The position numbers and the translations under genes were made by a program. From positions 1 through 64,000 of the forward strand of contig CALHYX010000081.1 in assembly GCA_938041035.1 (NCBI GenBank): DNA of 64,000 nt, written 5' to 3'. The DNA comes from an uncultured Acidimicrobiales bacterium. GTDB lineage: Bacteria; Actinomycetota; Acidimicrobiia; Acidimicrobiales; SHLQ01. This document shows positions 18,522 to 27,015 of the stretch, one piece after another. The notes under the pieces are model-generated. The model worked only from the letters and a program-made list of their open reading frames with translations. It made no database searches and had not been told where the DNA came from. Each line of letters starts with the position of its first letter. Within the stretch, counting starts at the first letter, position 1.

Positions 18522-20042
18522 ATGACCTCCAGCCCCGACTCGGCCGCGCCGCCGCCCACCCCCGCCGATCGAGGCACGACGAGCTTCGATCGTGCCGTCT
18601 TCTGGTCCTACCTGATGGACGGGTCCCGAGTCGTCACCAACCTCATCGTCGTCTTCATCCTGGCCCGCATCCTCGGCCCGGAGATCTTCGGCATCGCCGC
18701 CTTTGCCCTCGTGTTCGTGCTGTTCGTGCGGCTGGTGGTGCAAAACGGCATGGTCGCCGCCATCATCCAGCGCGAGGAACTGGAGGAGCGCCACCTGCTG
18801 TCCGCGTTCTGGATCATCGTCGGCATCGGTGCCGTGCTGGCCGGGCTCACCATCTTGTCGGCCCCGGCGTGGGCCCGGCTCACCGACAACCCCGACATGC
18901 GACCGGTGCTGCAGGTGCTGAGCGCGTTGATCGTGATCGGTTCACTCGCGGTGGTGCCCGAGGGGTTGCAGCGCCGCCAGATGAACTTCCGGGCGCTGGC
19001 GATGCGCACCTCCGTCGCCGTGGTCATCGGCTCGATCGTGGCGGTGATCGCGGCATGGCAGGGCGCCGGTGTGTGGTCGCTCGTGCTGCTGCAGTTGGTG
19101 ACCGAGGCGGTCGGTCTGGTGCTGTTGTGGTTCATCACCGACTGGCGGCCCCGCTTTGGGTTCGACCGACGCGCCGCGCGCGAGCTGTTCGGCTTCTGGA
19201 GCGGCAACATCGTCGCCAGCGCCGGGAGCTTTCTGCGCTGGCAGGTCGACATGTTGTTGATCGACGTCTTCTTCCCGGCGCTCACCGTCGGTCTGTACCG
19301 CTTCGGTGCCCGGTTCCCGGAGACGTGGTCGGAGATGTCGGTCCGGTCGTTGCAGTCGGCATCGTTGCCCGAGCTCTCCAAGCATGCCGATGATCCGGAG
19401 AAGTTTCGCGAACGGATCCAGGCGGTGGTGCGGTTGTCGGCGGTCGCCGGCATCCCGGTGCTGGGGATCATCGCCGGGCTCAGCTACCAGGTGGTGCGCC
19501 TCGCCGACCTCGACAAGTGGGGCGACGCCAACACCGCGGTGAAGATTTTTGCGGTGGTCGTGGCCACCAAGGCGCTCACGCTGTTCAGCGCGCCCATTCT
19601 GCAGGCGTTGGGCAAGACGTTCGTTCTCGCCGCGCTCACCTGGTTCCATGCCGCGATGGCCGCCATCGCGTTCATCGGTGTCGGTTTGTGGCTCGGCGGT
19701 GAGGACACCCTGGCCGTCGACCAGGTGAACGCCGGCTCGGTTTCGCGCGTTGCCGTGATGTTGTTCGCGGTGATCGTCGACTCGGTGGTCCTCGCCCGGT
19801 TCACGTCGTTGCACCCGCTCGACATCATGCGGTGCGCGCTTCCGTCGGTCGTGGCCGGCATCGCCGCCTTCGCCGCGACCACCGCCGCGGTGTGGCTGGT
19901 GGGTGGTCTGCCCGCGCTCGTGGTGATCGCCCTCGCCGGCGGGTTCGGCGGCGTGGTGATGCTCGGCGTTCTGGTCGGCATCGAGCCCGAGGCGCGGACC
20001 CTGGCGGCCAAGCTCCCCGTCGTCGGTTCCCGCTTCGCCTGA
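18522..20042 (+). CDS. Polysaccharide flippase (Wzx/PST family membrane protein)
   Basis: A 506-residue protein with about 14 hydrophobic segments and the N-terminal pattern WSYLMDGSRVVTNLIVVFIL-ARILGPEIFGIAAFA typical of the polysaccharide transport family of the MOP superfamily. These flippases move polyprenyl-linked sugar units across the membrane. The middle conserved block SFLRWQVDMLLIDVFFPALTVGLYRFG is also typical. The first about 20 residues are Pro/Ser rich and cytoplasmic. It completes a Wzx/Wzy/Wzz-like set with the two divergent genes to its left. Confidence 0.88.
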   Translation: MTSSPDSAAPPPTPADRGTTSFDRAVFWSYLMDGSRVVTNLIVVFILARILGPEIFGIAAFALVFVLFVRLVVQNGMVAAIIQREELEERHLLSAFWIIVGIGAVLAGLTILSAPAWARLTDNPDMRPVLQVLSALIVIGSLAVVPEGLQRRQMNFRALAMRTSVAVVIGSIVAVIAAWQGAGVWSLVLLQLVTEAVGLVLLWFITDWRPRFGFDRRAARELFGFWSGNIVASAGSFLRWQVDMLLIDVFFPALTVGLYRFGARFPETWSEMSVRSLQSASLPELSKHADDPEKFRERIQAVVRLSAVAGIPVLGIIAGLSYQVVRLADLDKWGDANTAVKIFAVVVATKALTLFSAPILQALGKTFVLAALTWFHAAMAAIAFIGVGLWLGGEDTLAVDQVNAGSVSRVAVMLFAVIVDSVVLARFTSLHPLDIMRCALPSVVAGIAAFAATTAAVWLVGGLPALVVIALAGGFGGVVMLGVLVGIEPEARTLAAKLPVVGSRFA

Positions 20043-20075
20043 TCAATCCGCGGTCGTACGGCCGCCGGTTCGGGG

Positions 20076-20933
20076 TCAGGCCGGCTGGTAGTCGAAGCGG
20101 TCGAGCAGTTCGGCGCGCTCGCGACTGAAAACGATCAATTCGGCATCGGCCTGGAAGGCAAACTTGCGGCTGCCGTTGACCCGGTCGGCCCAGGGCCAGT
20201 CCTCGTCAGCGCTCATGCCGCAGTGCTCGACGAGTGACTTCATGATCTGGCCGGGTTCGGCCACCAGATCCTCAAAGCGCACCTCGATGGCCCGATCGCC
20301 CGCGGCGCCGCAGTGGCGGCGGGCCTCGGAAACATAGGTCTCCCAGAGGTCGATACCGGCGTCGAGGTCGCTCAGCTGCACCCCCATCGACATGCGGTTG
20401 CGGCGCGGCACGATGTTGTAGCGCCACCGCTTGCGGGCAAAGTCCTCGCTCTCCGCGGCGGCCAGTGCGCCGGCGCGAACGCTGAGGCTGTGCGCAACAT
20501 CGACGCCGTGGCGGATGACGTGCACGATGCGGGCGTCGGGAAACAGCTCGATCCACAGCGGAAGCGTGAACGTCGTGCGCGGGTCCTTCCAGCCCCAGAA
20601 GCCGTCGAAGTCGGCGAGGTTGCGAGAGGCGGCAAAGTGGCGCGGCCCCAGGTAGTCGAGCGAGCGGACCGAGCTGCTCGCCACCCGGAAGTACTCGGTG
20701 ACGACCTCGGCGGCCAGCGGGTTGGCGGCCAGGTCGTGCATGCCCTCCGGGCGGTCCCATGCGGCGCCGGCCTGGTACAGGGCCCAGTCGTTCAGCTGTT
20801 GGAAGAATCGGGATTCTGCATGGCCGGGCTGTTGACGCCAGCCCAGGTACAGGCCGGCTTCCTCGAGCAGGCGCCCGACCAGACTGGTGCCGGAGCGGTG
20901 CATACCGATGATGATCACGGGTGGTCGGCGCAT
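20076..20933 (-). CDS. Sulfotransferase family protein 1
   Basis: A 285-residue protein with the PAPS 5'-phosphosulfate loop IIIGMHRSGTSLVGR (7-21) and the 3'-phosphate site DARIVHVIRHGVDVAHSL (133-150). These show a PAPS-dependent sulfotransferase that moves a sulfuryl group to a hydroxyl, here probably of a glycan or lipid. It shares extended similarity with the sulfotransferase at 23515-24459 (LGWRxQPGH, FFQxLNDW, WDRPxGM, FWGWKDPR/AWGWKDPR), so the two are paralogues. It faces the flippase tail to tail, with 33 bases between the stops. The acceptor is unknown. Confidence 0.88.
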   Translation of the reverse strand: MRRPPVIIIGMHRSGTSLVGRLLEEAGLYLGWRQQPGHAESRFFQQLNDWALYQAGAAWDRPEGMHDLAANPLAAEVVTEYFRVASSSVRSLDYLGPRHFAASRNLADFDGFWGWKDPRTTFTLPLWIELFPDARIVHVIRHGVDVAHSLSVRAGALAAAESEDFARKRWRYNIVPRRNRMSMGVQLSDLDAGIDLWETYVSEARRHCGAAGDRAIEVRFEDLVAEPGQIMKSLVEHCGMSADEDWPWADRVNGSRKFAFQADAELIVFSRERAELLDRFDYQPA

Positions 20934-21108
20934 AGAAATCTCTTCGATCGTGGCACGACGACGGAACCCGGTGGGTGATGGTCATACCACTCGGCGCGCG
21001 AACGCAGAGGGGGTGTTTGGCACCACCGTGGGCGCGAAACGCTCAAGACACCACGTTTGTGTCCGTTTGGAGCACGATGGAGGCACCCCCGATCGAGAGA
21101 CCCTGCCG

Positions 21109-21639
21109 ATGACCCCTGCCAAGATCAAGCGGTTTTTGACGTCGACGTTCGACCCGCGCGCCTACATCGGAGCGCTCCGCTTGGTGAATTACTACAACTA
21201 CACCCACGTCGCGGAACGCCGGAAGCTCACCATGGGTCCCGGAGTGGCCCTCGCACCGAACGTGTCGTTCACCAATGCCGAGCGCATCGAGATCGGCCGG
21301 GGCAGCAACATTGGTTCGCGCAATCAGATCTGGGCCGGCGACACCTCCGGGCGCATCATCCTGGGCGAGCATGTGCTGACCGCCCCCGACGTCTTCATCA
21401 CCGCATCGGACTACCGGTTCAACGACGGCGAGCCGGTGATGGACATGGCCAAGGACGAAGCCGACGTGGTGATCGGCCGAGACGTGTGGCTCGGCGCCAA
21501 GGTGATGGTGGTGAAGGGGGTAACGATTGGCGAAGGCTCGATCGTCGCGGCCGGAGCGGTCGTGACCCGCGACATCCCCCCGTACTCCATCGCCGCGGGC
21601 GTGCCCGCCAAGGTGGTCGGAGAGCGAACCCGCCCGTGA
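21109..21639 (+). CDS. Hexapeptide-repeat acyltransferase (maltose/galactoside O-acetyltransferase type)
   Basis: A 176-residue left-handed beta-helix protein. The imperfect hexapeptide repeats run from MGPGVALAPNVSF to IGEGSIVAAGAVVTRDIPPY and end with the conserved AAGVPAKVVGERTRP. These enzymes transfer acetyl, sometimes another acyl group, from acyl-CoA to a sugar hydroxyl. ATG 21109 is chosen because the N-terminal residues before it (frame open from 20887) overlap the divergent sulfotransferase gene and are not helix-like. The stop overlaps the GTG of the next glycosyltransferase (GTGA), so decoration and chain building are co-translated. Confidence 0.87.
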   Translation: MTPAKIKRFLTSTFDPRAYIGALRLVNYYNYTHVAERRKLTMGPGVALAPNVSFTNAERIEIGRGSNIGSRNQIWAGDTSGRIILGEHVLTAPDVFITASDYRFNDGEPVMDMAKDEADVVIGRDVWLGAKVMVVKGVTIGEGSIVAAGAVVTRDIPPYSIAAGVPAKVVGERTRP

Positions 21640-22562
21640 CCGCCGACGTATCGGTCCTCATCGTCACCTACAACTCGCGCGACCACATCGAGGCCTGCCT
21701 CGACACCCTTCGCGCCAAAACGTCCGCCGTGCTCGAGGTGATCATCGTCGACAACGCCTCGAGCGACGCCACCGCCGAGTTCATCGCCGACCGCTACCCC
21801 GACGTCCTGCTCACCGCCAGCGAGGAGAACCTCGGCTTCGGCAAGGGTGTCAACCTCGCCGCCTCTCAGGCGACGGGCCGGTACCTCCTCCTCCTGAACC
21901 CCGACACCGAACTTCGCGGCGCGGCCGTCGACGCGCTCGTCGAGTTTGCCGACCGCCGCCCCGGCCATGGGCTGTACGGCGGCCGCACCGTCGATCGCAA
22001 CGGCGACGTCGACCCGTCGTCGTGCTGGGGGCTGCCCACCGCGTGGAGTCTGACCTGCTTCGGATTCGGGCTCACGACCCTGTTCAAACGTTCGGCGGTG
22101 TTCGACCCGGAATCGTTGGGCGACTGGGATCGCGACACCGTCCGCGAGGTGGGCATCGTCACCGGTTGCCTCGTCCTCATCGAACGCGGCGCCTGGGAGC
22201 ACCTCGGCGGGTTCGACGAGCGCTACTGGATGTACGGCGAGGACGCCGACCTCTCCTATCGCGCCCACCTCAACGGGTATCGCCCCATCATCTGCCCCGA
22301 GGCCGAGATCTTTCACGAGGTCGGGGCATCGTCGGCCAACCGCTACCGCAACCTCGAGATGGTCTACCGGGGCAAGGCCACGTTGATCCGCCAGCACTTC
22401 ACGGCGTGGCGCCGGGCGCACGGCCTGGCGATGCTCCAGCTCGGCATCGCGGTGCGCGCCGCCGGCTACGGGGCGATCAAGACCGCGAAGCGCGCCGCGC
22501 CGGGCGAGGATCCCTACGTGCAGATGTGGAAGGCCCGCAAGGACTGGTCGCGCGGGTACTAG
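21636..22562 (+). CDS. Glycosyltransferase family 2 (rhamnosyltransferase-like)
   Basis: A 308-residue GT-A enzyme starting with VSVLIVTYNSRDHIEACLDT, then VDNASSDATAEFI, the DXD-like segment LLLLNPDTELR (the NPD variant typical of rhamnosyl/galactofuranosyl-type GT2) and FDERYWMYGEDADLSYRAH, the acceptor-side ED motif. GTG 21636 overlaps the upstream stop by four bases. The frame stays open to the left as far as 21057, but that part is antisense or shadow sequence of the acetyltransferase. It probably adds one sugar to a lipid-linked intermediate at the cytoplasmic membrane face. Confidence 0.92.
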   Translation: MTADVSVLIVTYNSRDHIEACLDTLRAKTSAVLEVIIVDNASSDATAEFIADRYPDVLLTASEENLGFGKGVNLAASQATGRYLLLLNPDTELRGAAVDALVEFADRRPGHGLYGGRTVDRNGDVDPSSCWGLPTAWSLTCFGFGLTTLFKRSAVFDPESLGDWDRDTVREVGIVTGCLVLIERGAWEHLGGFDERYWMYGEDADLSYRAHLNGYRPIICPEAEIFHEVGASSANRYRNLEMVYRGKATLIRQHFTAWRRAHGLAMLQLGIAVRAAGYGAIKTAKRAAPGEDPYVQMWKARKDWSRGY

Positions 22563-22575
22563 CTCCGGGGCAACC

Positions 22576-22591
22576 GGCGGACGTCTCCGCC
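22576..22591. terminator. Small hairpin between convergent genes
   Basis: GGCGGA (22576-22581) pairs with TCCGCC (22586-22591) around CGTC, in the 37-base gap between the convergent GT2 and sulfotransferase genes. There is no T tract, so it may only be a stalling or RNA-protecting hairpin. Confidence 0.3.
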
Positions 22592-22599
22592 AGGCATGG

Positions 22600-23499
22600 C
22601 TAGACGGCGAAACCGAATTCGGTGATCGCCTGGAGGCGATCGTCACCGAACTGGGAAAGATCGTGGTTCTTGTAGCGACCCACCGAGCGCGGGGTGCCGA
22701 CCGACGAGGCGATCATCTTGAGCCGCTCGTCGGGGGCTTCGTAGCCGGTGAAGCGCAGGAGGGCGTCGACATCGGGAATCGGGTTGCGCACCAGCGCTTC
22801 GTAGTCGACGGCCAGGAACCGATCGCCGAGCAGTTTCGTCCCGGTTTCGATCGCCCGGCGGCTGGCCTCGAGCCAGAGGTCGAGCTGCGCGGTGGCGATC
22901 TCGTCTTCGTCGGTCGGCACGCGGAGCCCGTAACGCTCGTGCCAGTTCTGGAGCTGCTGGATGTTGGAGCTGAACGCCATGTCGAGGGGGTGGCGCATCA
23001 CATAGATGTAGCGCAGCCCGGCGAAGAGCTGGTGCAGTTCATCGATGAACATGTGGGTGTTCGGTTCCTTGAACCCCCACGCCCGCGCCGCACTGGCCGG
23101 ACCCCGCTCCCGGACGGTCCCGAGCACGTACTCGCAGCGATGGCGTAGCCCCGGGTGGTCGAGGCCGACCGCGGCCCGGGCCGGGGCCAGGCGGTCCGAC
23201 GGGCCCTGGCGCCCGAGCAGGAAGCGTTGGACCTGGGTGAACACGGCCAGGCGGTCGGCCCGACTCGACGCCGCGATCCACTCCGGGCGATTGAACAGGA
23301 TCGACGCCGTGAGGGAGTCGTTGGCGACGTTCAGGTTGTGGCCGAGGTGGACGCCGCTGTCGATGAGGATCTGGCCGATGACGCGCGTACCGCTGCCGCC
23401 GAGCGCGCCGACGATGATCGGGCTGGCGTCAAAGCCGGCCGTCGGTGCGGCGCTCGCCGGCGTGGGGGCGGAGCTGGCGGAGGAGCTGGAGTCGATCAC
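22600..23499 (-). CDS. Sulfotransferase family protein 2 (divergent type)
   Basis: A 299-residue protein with a PAPS loop variant PIIVGALGGSGTRVIGQILI (27-46) and a 3'-phosphate site RYIYVMRHPLDMAFSSNIQQ. It is clearly a sulfotransferase fold but only distantly like the other two in this region: GGSGTR replaces HRSGTS, and the acceptor region differs. A Ser/Ala-rich stretch of about 22 residues precedes the fold. It starts (GTG) 15 bases after the stop of the sulfotransferase at 23515-24459 and so forms an operon with it. A different acceptor position or sugar is plausible. Confidence 0.84.
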   Translation of the reverse strand: MIDSSSSASSAPTPASAAPTAGFDASPIIVGALGGSGTRVIGQILIDSGVHLGHNLNVANDSLTASILFNRPEWIAASSRADRLAVFTQVQRFLLGRQGPSDRLAPARAAVGLDHPGLRHRCEYVLGTVRERGPASAARAWGFKEPNTHMFIDELHQLFAGLRYIYVMRHPLDMAFSSNIQQLQNWHERYGLRVPTDEDEIATAQLDLWLEASRRAIETGTKLLGDRFLAVDYEALVRNPIPDVDALLRFTGYEAPDERLKMIASSVGTPRSVGRYKNHDLSQFGDDRLQAITEFGFAV

Positions 23500-23514
23500 G
23501 GCGGGGAGCGAAGA

Positions 23515-24459
23515 TCAGTCGGTGACGTCGTAGCCGTGGCGCTGCAGTGTCGCTTCGTGGTGCCGGGCGAACTCGACCAACTCCGGGTCCTTGCGATAGG
23601 CGAAGGCTCGATCGGCATCGATGCGGTCGCGCCAACTCACGCTCGCCGCGACGGGAATCCCGCAGAACTCGAGCAGCTGGCGCATGATCGGGTCGGGGTC
23701 GGCCAGGAAGTCCTCATACCGGAACTCCATGGCGCACTCGCCGTAGTCGATGACCGACTGTTTGGCTTCGGTCACATAGTGGTCCCACAGTTCGAGTCCG
23801 GCGCTGAGGTCCGCCACCCGCATGCTCGTGGAGAGGTTCGAACGGCGGGCGATCAGCCGGTACAGGCTCTTGCGTTGCTCGTAGCGGTCGATGTAGTCGT
23901 CGATGCTCTTGCCGTAACGAACCTGCAAACTTCGGGCCACGTCGAGGCCGTGCCGGGTGACGTGCAGGATCTTGCTCTGGGGGAACACGGTGCGCCACAG
24001 GTCGAGGGTCAGCGTCGAGCGCGGATCCTTCCAACCCCATGCGGCGGTGTAGGTGTTGAGTGAACGCGATTGGGCGTATCGCTTCGGGCCCATGAACTCG
24101 GTGATGCGCGGGCTGTTCATCGTCGTGATGAGGTAGTCGACGATGTAGGCCCGGGCCTTGTCGTCCTCCAGCAGGGTGCGCATGCCGGCCGGGCGATCCC
24201 ACGTGGCCGAAGCCTCGCGAAGGACCCAGTCGTTGAGCTTCTGGAAGAAGTACGCCTCCTGGTGGCCGGGCTGTACCCGCCAGCCCAGGAACAGGCCGGC
24301 GTCGGCGAGGAGTTGGGCCAGCATGCTCGTGCCCGAGCGGTGCATGCCCACGATGATGATGGGTTGAGCGGTCATGAGGGGACGACTGCCGGGGGTCGGT
24401 GTTGGTTGGCGGTCCCGTCGATGATGACCGGCGTTGGCGGTCGCTTTGAGGATGGTCAT
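23515..24459 (-). CDS. Sulfotransferase family protein 3
   Basis: A PAPS-dependent sulfotransferase and paralogue of the one at 20076-20933. The 5' loop is IIIVGMHRSGTSMLAQLL; the 3' site is SKILHVTRHGLDVARSLQVR. The ATG at 24459 is preferred because AAAGGG lies 9 bases upstream, giving 314 residues; an ATG at 24375 would give 286, closer to its paralogue but with no ribosome binding site. The 28 extra residues (TILKATANAGHH...) are Pro/Arg rich and not a signal peptide, so the enzyme is cytoplasmic. It is the first gene of a two-sulfotransferase operon. Confidence 0.86.
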   Translation of the reverse strand: MTILKATANAGHHRRDRQPTPTPGSRPLMTAQPIIIVGMHRSGTSMLAQLLADAGLFLGWRVQPGHQEAYFFQKLNDWVLREASATWDRPAGMRTLLEDDKARAYIVDYLITTMNSPRITEFMGPKRYAQSRSLNTYTAAWGWKDPRSTLTLDLWRTVFPQSKILHVTRHGLDVARSLQVRYGKSIDDYIDRYEQRKSLYRLIARRSNLSTSMRVADLSAGLELWDHYVTEAKQSVIDYGECAMEFRYEDFLADPDPIMRQLLEFCGIPVAASVSWRDRIDADRAFAYRKDPELVEFARHHEATLQRHGYDVTD

Positions 24460-24735
24460 GGGCACAACCCTTTCGGGGCGAGGGTTCGGGGAGTAGTTGG
24501 GCGGAAGAGCCCCGGAAATCCTAGGGGTATTCGATGGTGATCGGCAGGCGGGGGCGGCGGCCTGAGCCAATCCAACCCGACCGAAACCCCGCACCCCTGT
24601 CGGGCGTGAGCCGTCTGGCGGGGGGCCGGGTACGACGACCCACGCATTGTTGCATTTGTGTTACGGAAAGTAAACCGGCGGGTTCGCGGTAACCGTTGCC
24701 TCGGGGGACACATCTGCCCACAGGAGGTCCCTCCG

Positions 24736-26853
24736 GTGCTGTACGACAACGATCACGAAGCCGAAAACGTTTCCCCTGGCTCTGTCCCTGGCCCTGTCCC
24801 TGGCCCTGTCGCTGGCGTCCGCCCTGTAGCTGGCGTCCGCCCTGTAGCTGGCCCTGCCCGGGGCCGGTCGGCGGCGCGGCGATGGATGGTTCTCGTCCTC
24901 GCCGCCGCGGCGGCCCTCGTGCTCGCGGCGTGCGGTCCCGCCGAAGATGCCTCGCCCGCCAACACGCTCGCACCGCCCAACACCGCACCCGGCGATGGCG
25001 TCGCCCGAGAGGTGACCGGCGAGAGCACAACTGCGGCCCGCGGCGGTTCCGGCACCGGCTCCACCGGCGGTTCGCCCGCTTCCGGCGAAACCGGCCCCGG
25101 CGACGGTGCCGACGATCCATCGGCCACCGCAGACGGCGCCGACGACGGCACCGTCGACGCCGAGTCGACCGAGGCCGACGGTCTCACGGCGGACGATTCC
25201 GACTTCTCACCCGCCGCCCGAGCCGACGGCCCCAACCCGTCAGCCTCGGTCCCCGGGTTCACCCCGCCGACCACCACCGAAGCACCCGGTTCGTCGCCGT
25301 CGACCACCCGCCCAACCGTCACCGGCCCCTATGTCACGGCCCCGACGACCACGAAGCCGGTCGCACCGCCCGCGGTTCCCCCTACTACTCCGCCAACTAC
25401 TGCGGCCCCGACGCTGCCCACTGTTCCGCCCACCAACACGGTGCCGACCAACACGGTGCCCACCAACACGGTGGCTCCGACGACCACGAAGCCGGTCGCG
25501 CCGCGGGTCCCGACCACTACCCCCACACCCCCTACGCCCACTACGAAGCCGGTTGCCCCGCCGACGACACGGCCGACGTCTTCGCTGCCGCCCGCCCGGC
25601 CGGCGCCCACGGCACCGCCGACTGTTCCACCAACGACTCCTCCGCCGGCCCCGGCGCCCCCGGCCCCGCCGCCACCGCCGGCACCCGCGCCGCCGGCCCC
25701 GACCCCGCCGCCGCCACCAGCTCCCGCGCCGCCACCTCCACCAGCCCCGGCGCCGCCACCTCCACCAGCTCCCGCGCCGCCCTCTTCACCCCCACCGCCG
25801 GCACCGAGCGGTGAGCTCTGCGGCTCCGGTGGCCACTTCACGGTGAACGAGAACACCGCGGCCATCACCGACCCCCGCGGCCGGGCCTTTCTGCCGATGG
25901 GAATCAACATCACCGCCGGCTCCTACCGCGACGGCGCCTACTGGCAGAACTCCTCGGCGACGGCGTTCACCGCCGACGACGCGGCAACCCTGGCCAAGAC
26001 GTGGAAGTTCAACACCGTGCGGCTGAACGTCAACTCCGTCGCCAACCCGAACATCTGGTTCGACGCCGAACTCGACCGGGTCATCGGCCTGCTCACCGAT
26101 GCCGGCATCGTCGCCATGGTGGAGAACCATCCGTTCGGCACCGGCTTCGACCCCACCTCGAGCCAGATCACGACGACGGCCCAGGGGTTCGCCACGCTGG
26201 CGAAGCGCTGGGCGGACAACCCCTGCGTGTGGTTCAACCCGTACAACGAACCGGGCGGCAAGCTGAACGCCTCGGTGTACCACGTGAACGCGACCGACGT
26301 GTCGGGTAACGACGCCTGGGTCGACTGGCACGTCCCGGTCATCGATGCCATTCGCGCCAAGAGCGAGCACGCGGTGATCGTGCTCGACGACACCCACTTC
26401 GGTCAGGCCCGAGCCGGCAACCGGTACGACGCGAACCAGTCGGCCTCGCTGGTCTATGGCCCCGGCCTCAATCAGAAGTTCGACAACCTCGTCTACTCGG
26501 TGCACTTCTATGACCGGTGGGGCGGGAGCAAAGCCGACCTCGGATCGTTCTTTGCCTCGGCCAAGGCCAAGGGCCTGGCCATCGTCGCCGGTGAAGCCGG
26601 CGGTCACCCCACGCTCGGTCCCTGGTACGTCCAGGCCTACTGGCCGACGGCCACCGCACTGTTCCAGATGCGCCAGCCCGGCGTCGGCATCTTGTTGTGG
26701 CACGGCAACCAGGGCTACCAGTCCGGCATGTCGGTCGGTCGAGACTTCGGCCGCCGCACCGCGGTGTGGGATGTCACCACCCGATCCGACACCGAAGCGA
26801 GCGGCACCTTGTTGTGGGATTGGACGCACAACCCGCCTAGCGCCACCCCGTAG
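24736..26853 (+). CDS. GH5-like glycoside hydrolase lipoprotein with long Pro/Thr linker
   Basis: A 705-residue secreted lipoprotein. GTG 24736 is fixed by AGGAGG at 24722-24727. A 45-residue N-terminus with repeats precedes a hydrophobic core and the lipobox LVLAAC (Cys66), then a low-complexity region of about 290 residues rich in Gly/Asp, then Thr/Pro (TTTKPVAP, PTNTV) and finally Pro/Ala runs. The catalytic domain (about 360-705) is GH5-like: NPYNEPGG with the acid/base Glu505, HFYDRWGG, and VAGEAGGHP with the nucleophile Glu620. It probably hydrolyses a beta-glucan or mannan-like chain outside the membrane. The gene 163 bases downstream encodes a close paralogue. Cellulase-like specificity is not established. 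Confidence 0.87.
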   Translation: MLYDNDHEAENVSPGSVPGPVPGPVAGVRPVAGVRPVAGPARGRSAARRWMVLVLAAAAALVLAACGPAEDASPANTLAPPNTAPGDGVAREVTGESTTAARGGSGTGSTGGSPASGETGPGDGADDPSATADGADDGTVDAESTEADGLTADDSDFSPAARADGPNPSASVPGFTPPTTTEAPGSSPSTTRPTVTGPYVTAPTTTKPVAPPAVPPTTPPTTAAPTLPTVPPTNTVPTNTVPTNTVAPTTTKPVAPRVPTTTPTPPTPTTKPVAPPTTRPTSSLPPARPAPTAPPTVPPTTPPPAPAPPAPPPPPAPAPPAPTPPPPPAPAPPPPPAPAPPPPPAPAPPSSPPPPAPSGELCGSGGHFTVNENTAAITDPRGRAFLPMGINITAGSYRDGAYWQNSSATAFTADDAATLAKTWKFNTVRLNVNSVANPNIWFDAELDRVIGLLTDAGIVAMVENHPFGTGFDPTSSQITTTAQGFATLAKRWADNPCVWFNPYNEPGGKLNASVYHVNATDVSGNDAWVDWHVPVIDAIRAKSEHAVIVLDDTHFGQARAGNRYDANQSASLVYGPGLNQKFDNLVYSVHFYDRWGGSKADLGSFFASAKAKGLAIVAGEAGGHPTLGPWYVQAYWPTATALFQMRQPGVGILLWHGNQGYQSGMSVGRDFGRRTAVWDVTTRSDTEASGTLLWDWTHNPPSATP
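24775..24858 (+). repeat. Short tandem repeats in the N-terminal coding part of the first GH5 gene
   Basis: Two exact copies of CCTGGCCCTGTC (24787-24798, 24799-24810) are followed by two exact copies of GCTGGCGTCCGCCCTGTA (24811-24828, 24829-24846), with partial copies on both sides. They encode PGPV and AGVRPV units ahead of the signal-peptide core. Confidence 0.9.
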
Positions 26854-26917
26854 GTCGCGATCTCCGGGGCCGCCCCGGTGAACCCGGGTCGCCCAGCCCC
26901 GAACGGCCCCCCGTGCC

Positions 26918-26953
26918 TGAAGCGCAACGTCGCCCCGGTGATGTTGCGCTTCA
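26918..26953. repeat. Perfect 11-bp inverted repeat between the two GH5 genes
   Basis: TGAAGCGCAAC (26918-26928) and its exact complement GTTGCGCTTCA (26943-26953) flank a 14-base loop, 64 bases after the first GH5 stop and 62 before the next start. No T tract follows. It may be a transcript-end hairpin or a protein-binding site. Confidence 0.7.
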
Positions 26954-27015
26954 GCGCGTCCGGCAGCGCTGCGCCGCGGTCGGCAACAGGGGTCGGGCCG
27001 GTACGGTGGGGGAGC

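Noticed and set aside
25330..25810. Pro/Ala/Thr-rich stretch as a frameshifted or non-coding region
   Set aside because: The frame is open from the lipobox through the linker into the catalytic domain, and such linkers are common in secreted glycoside hydrolases.
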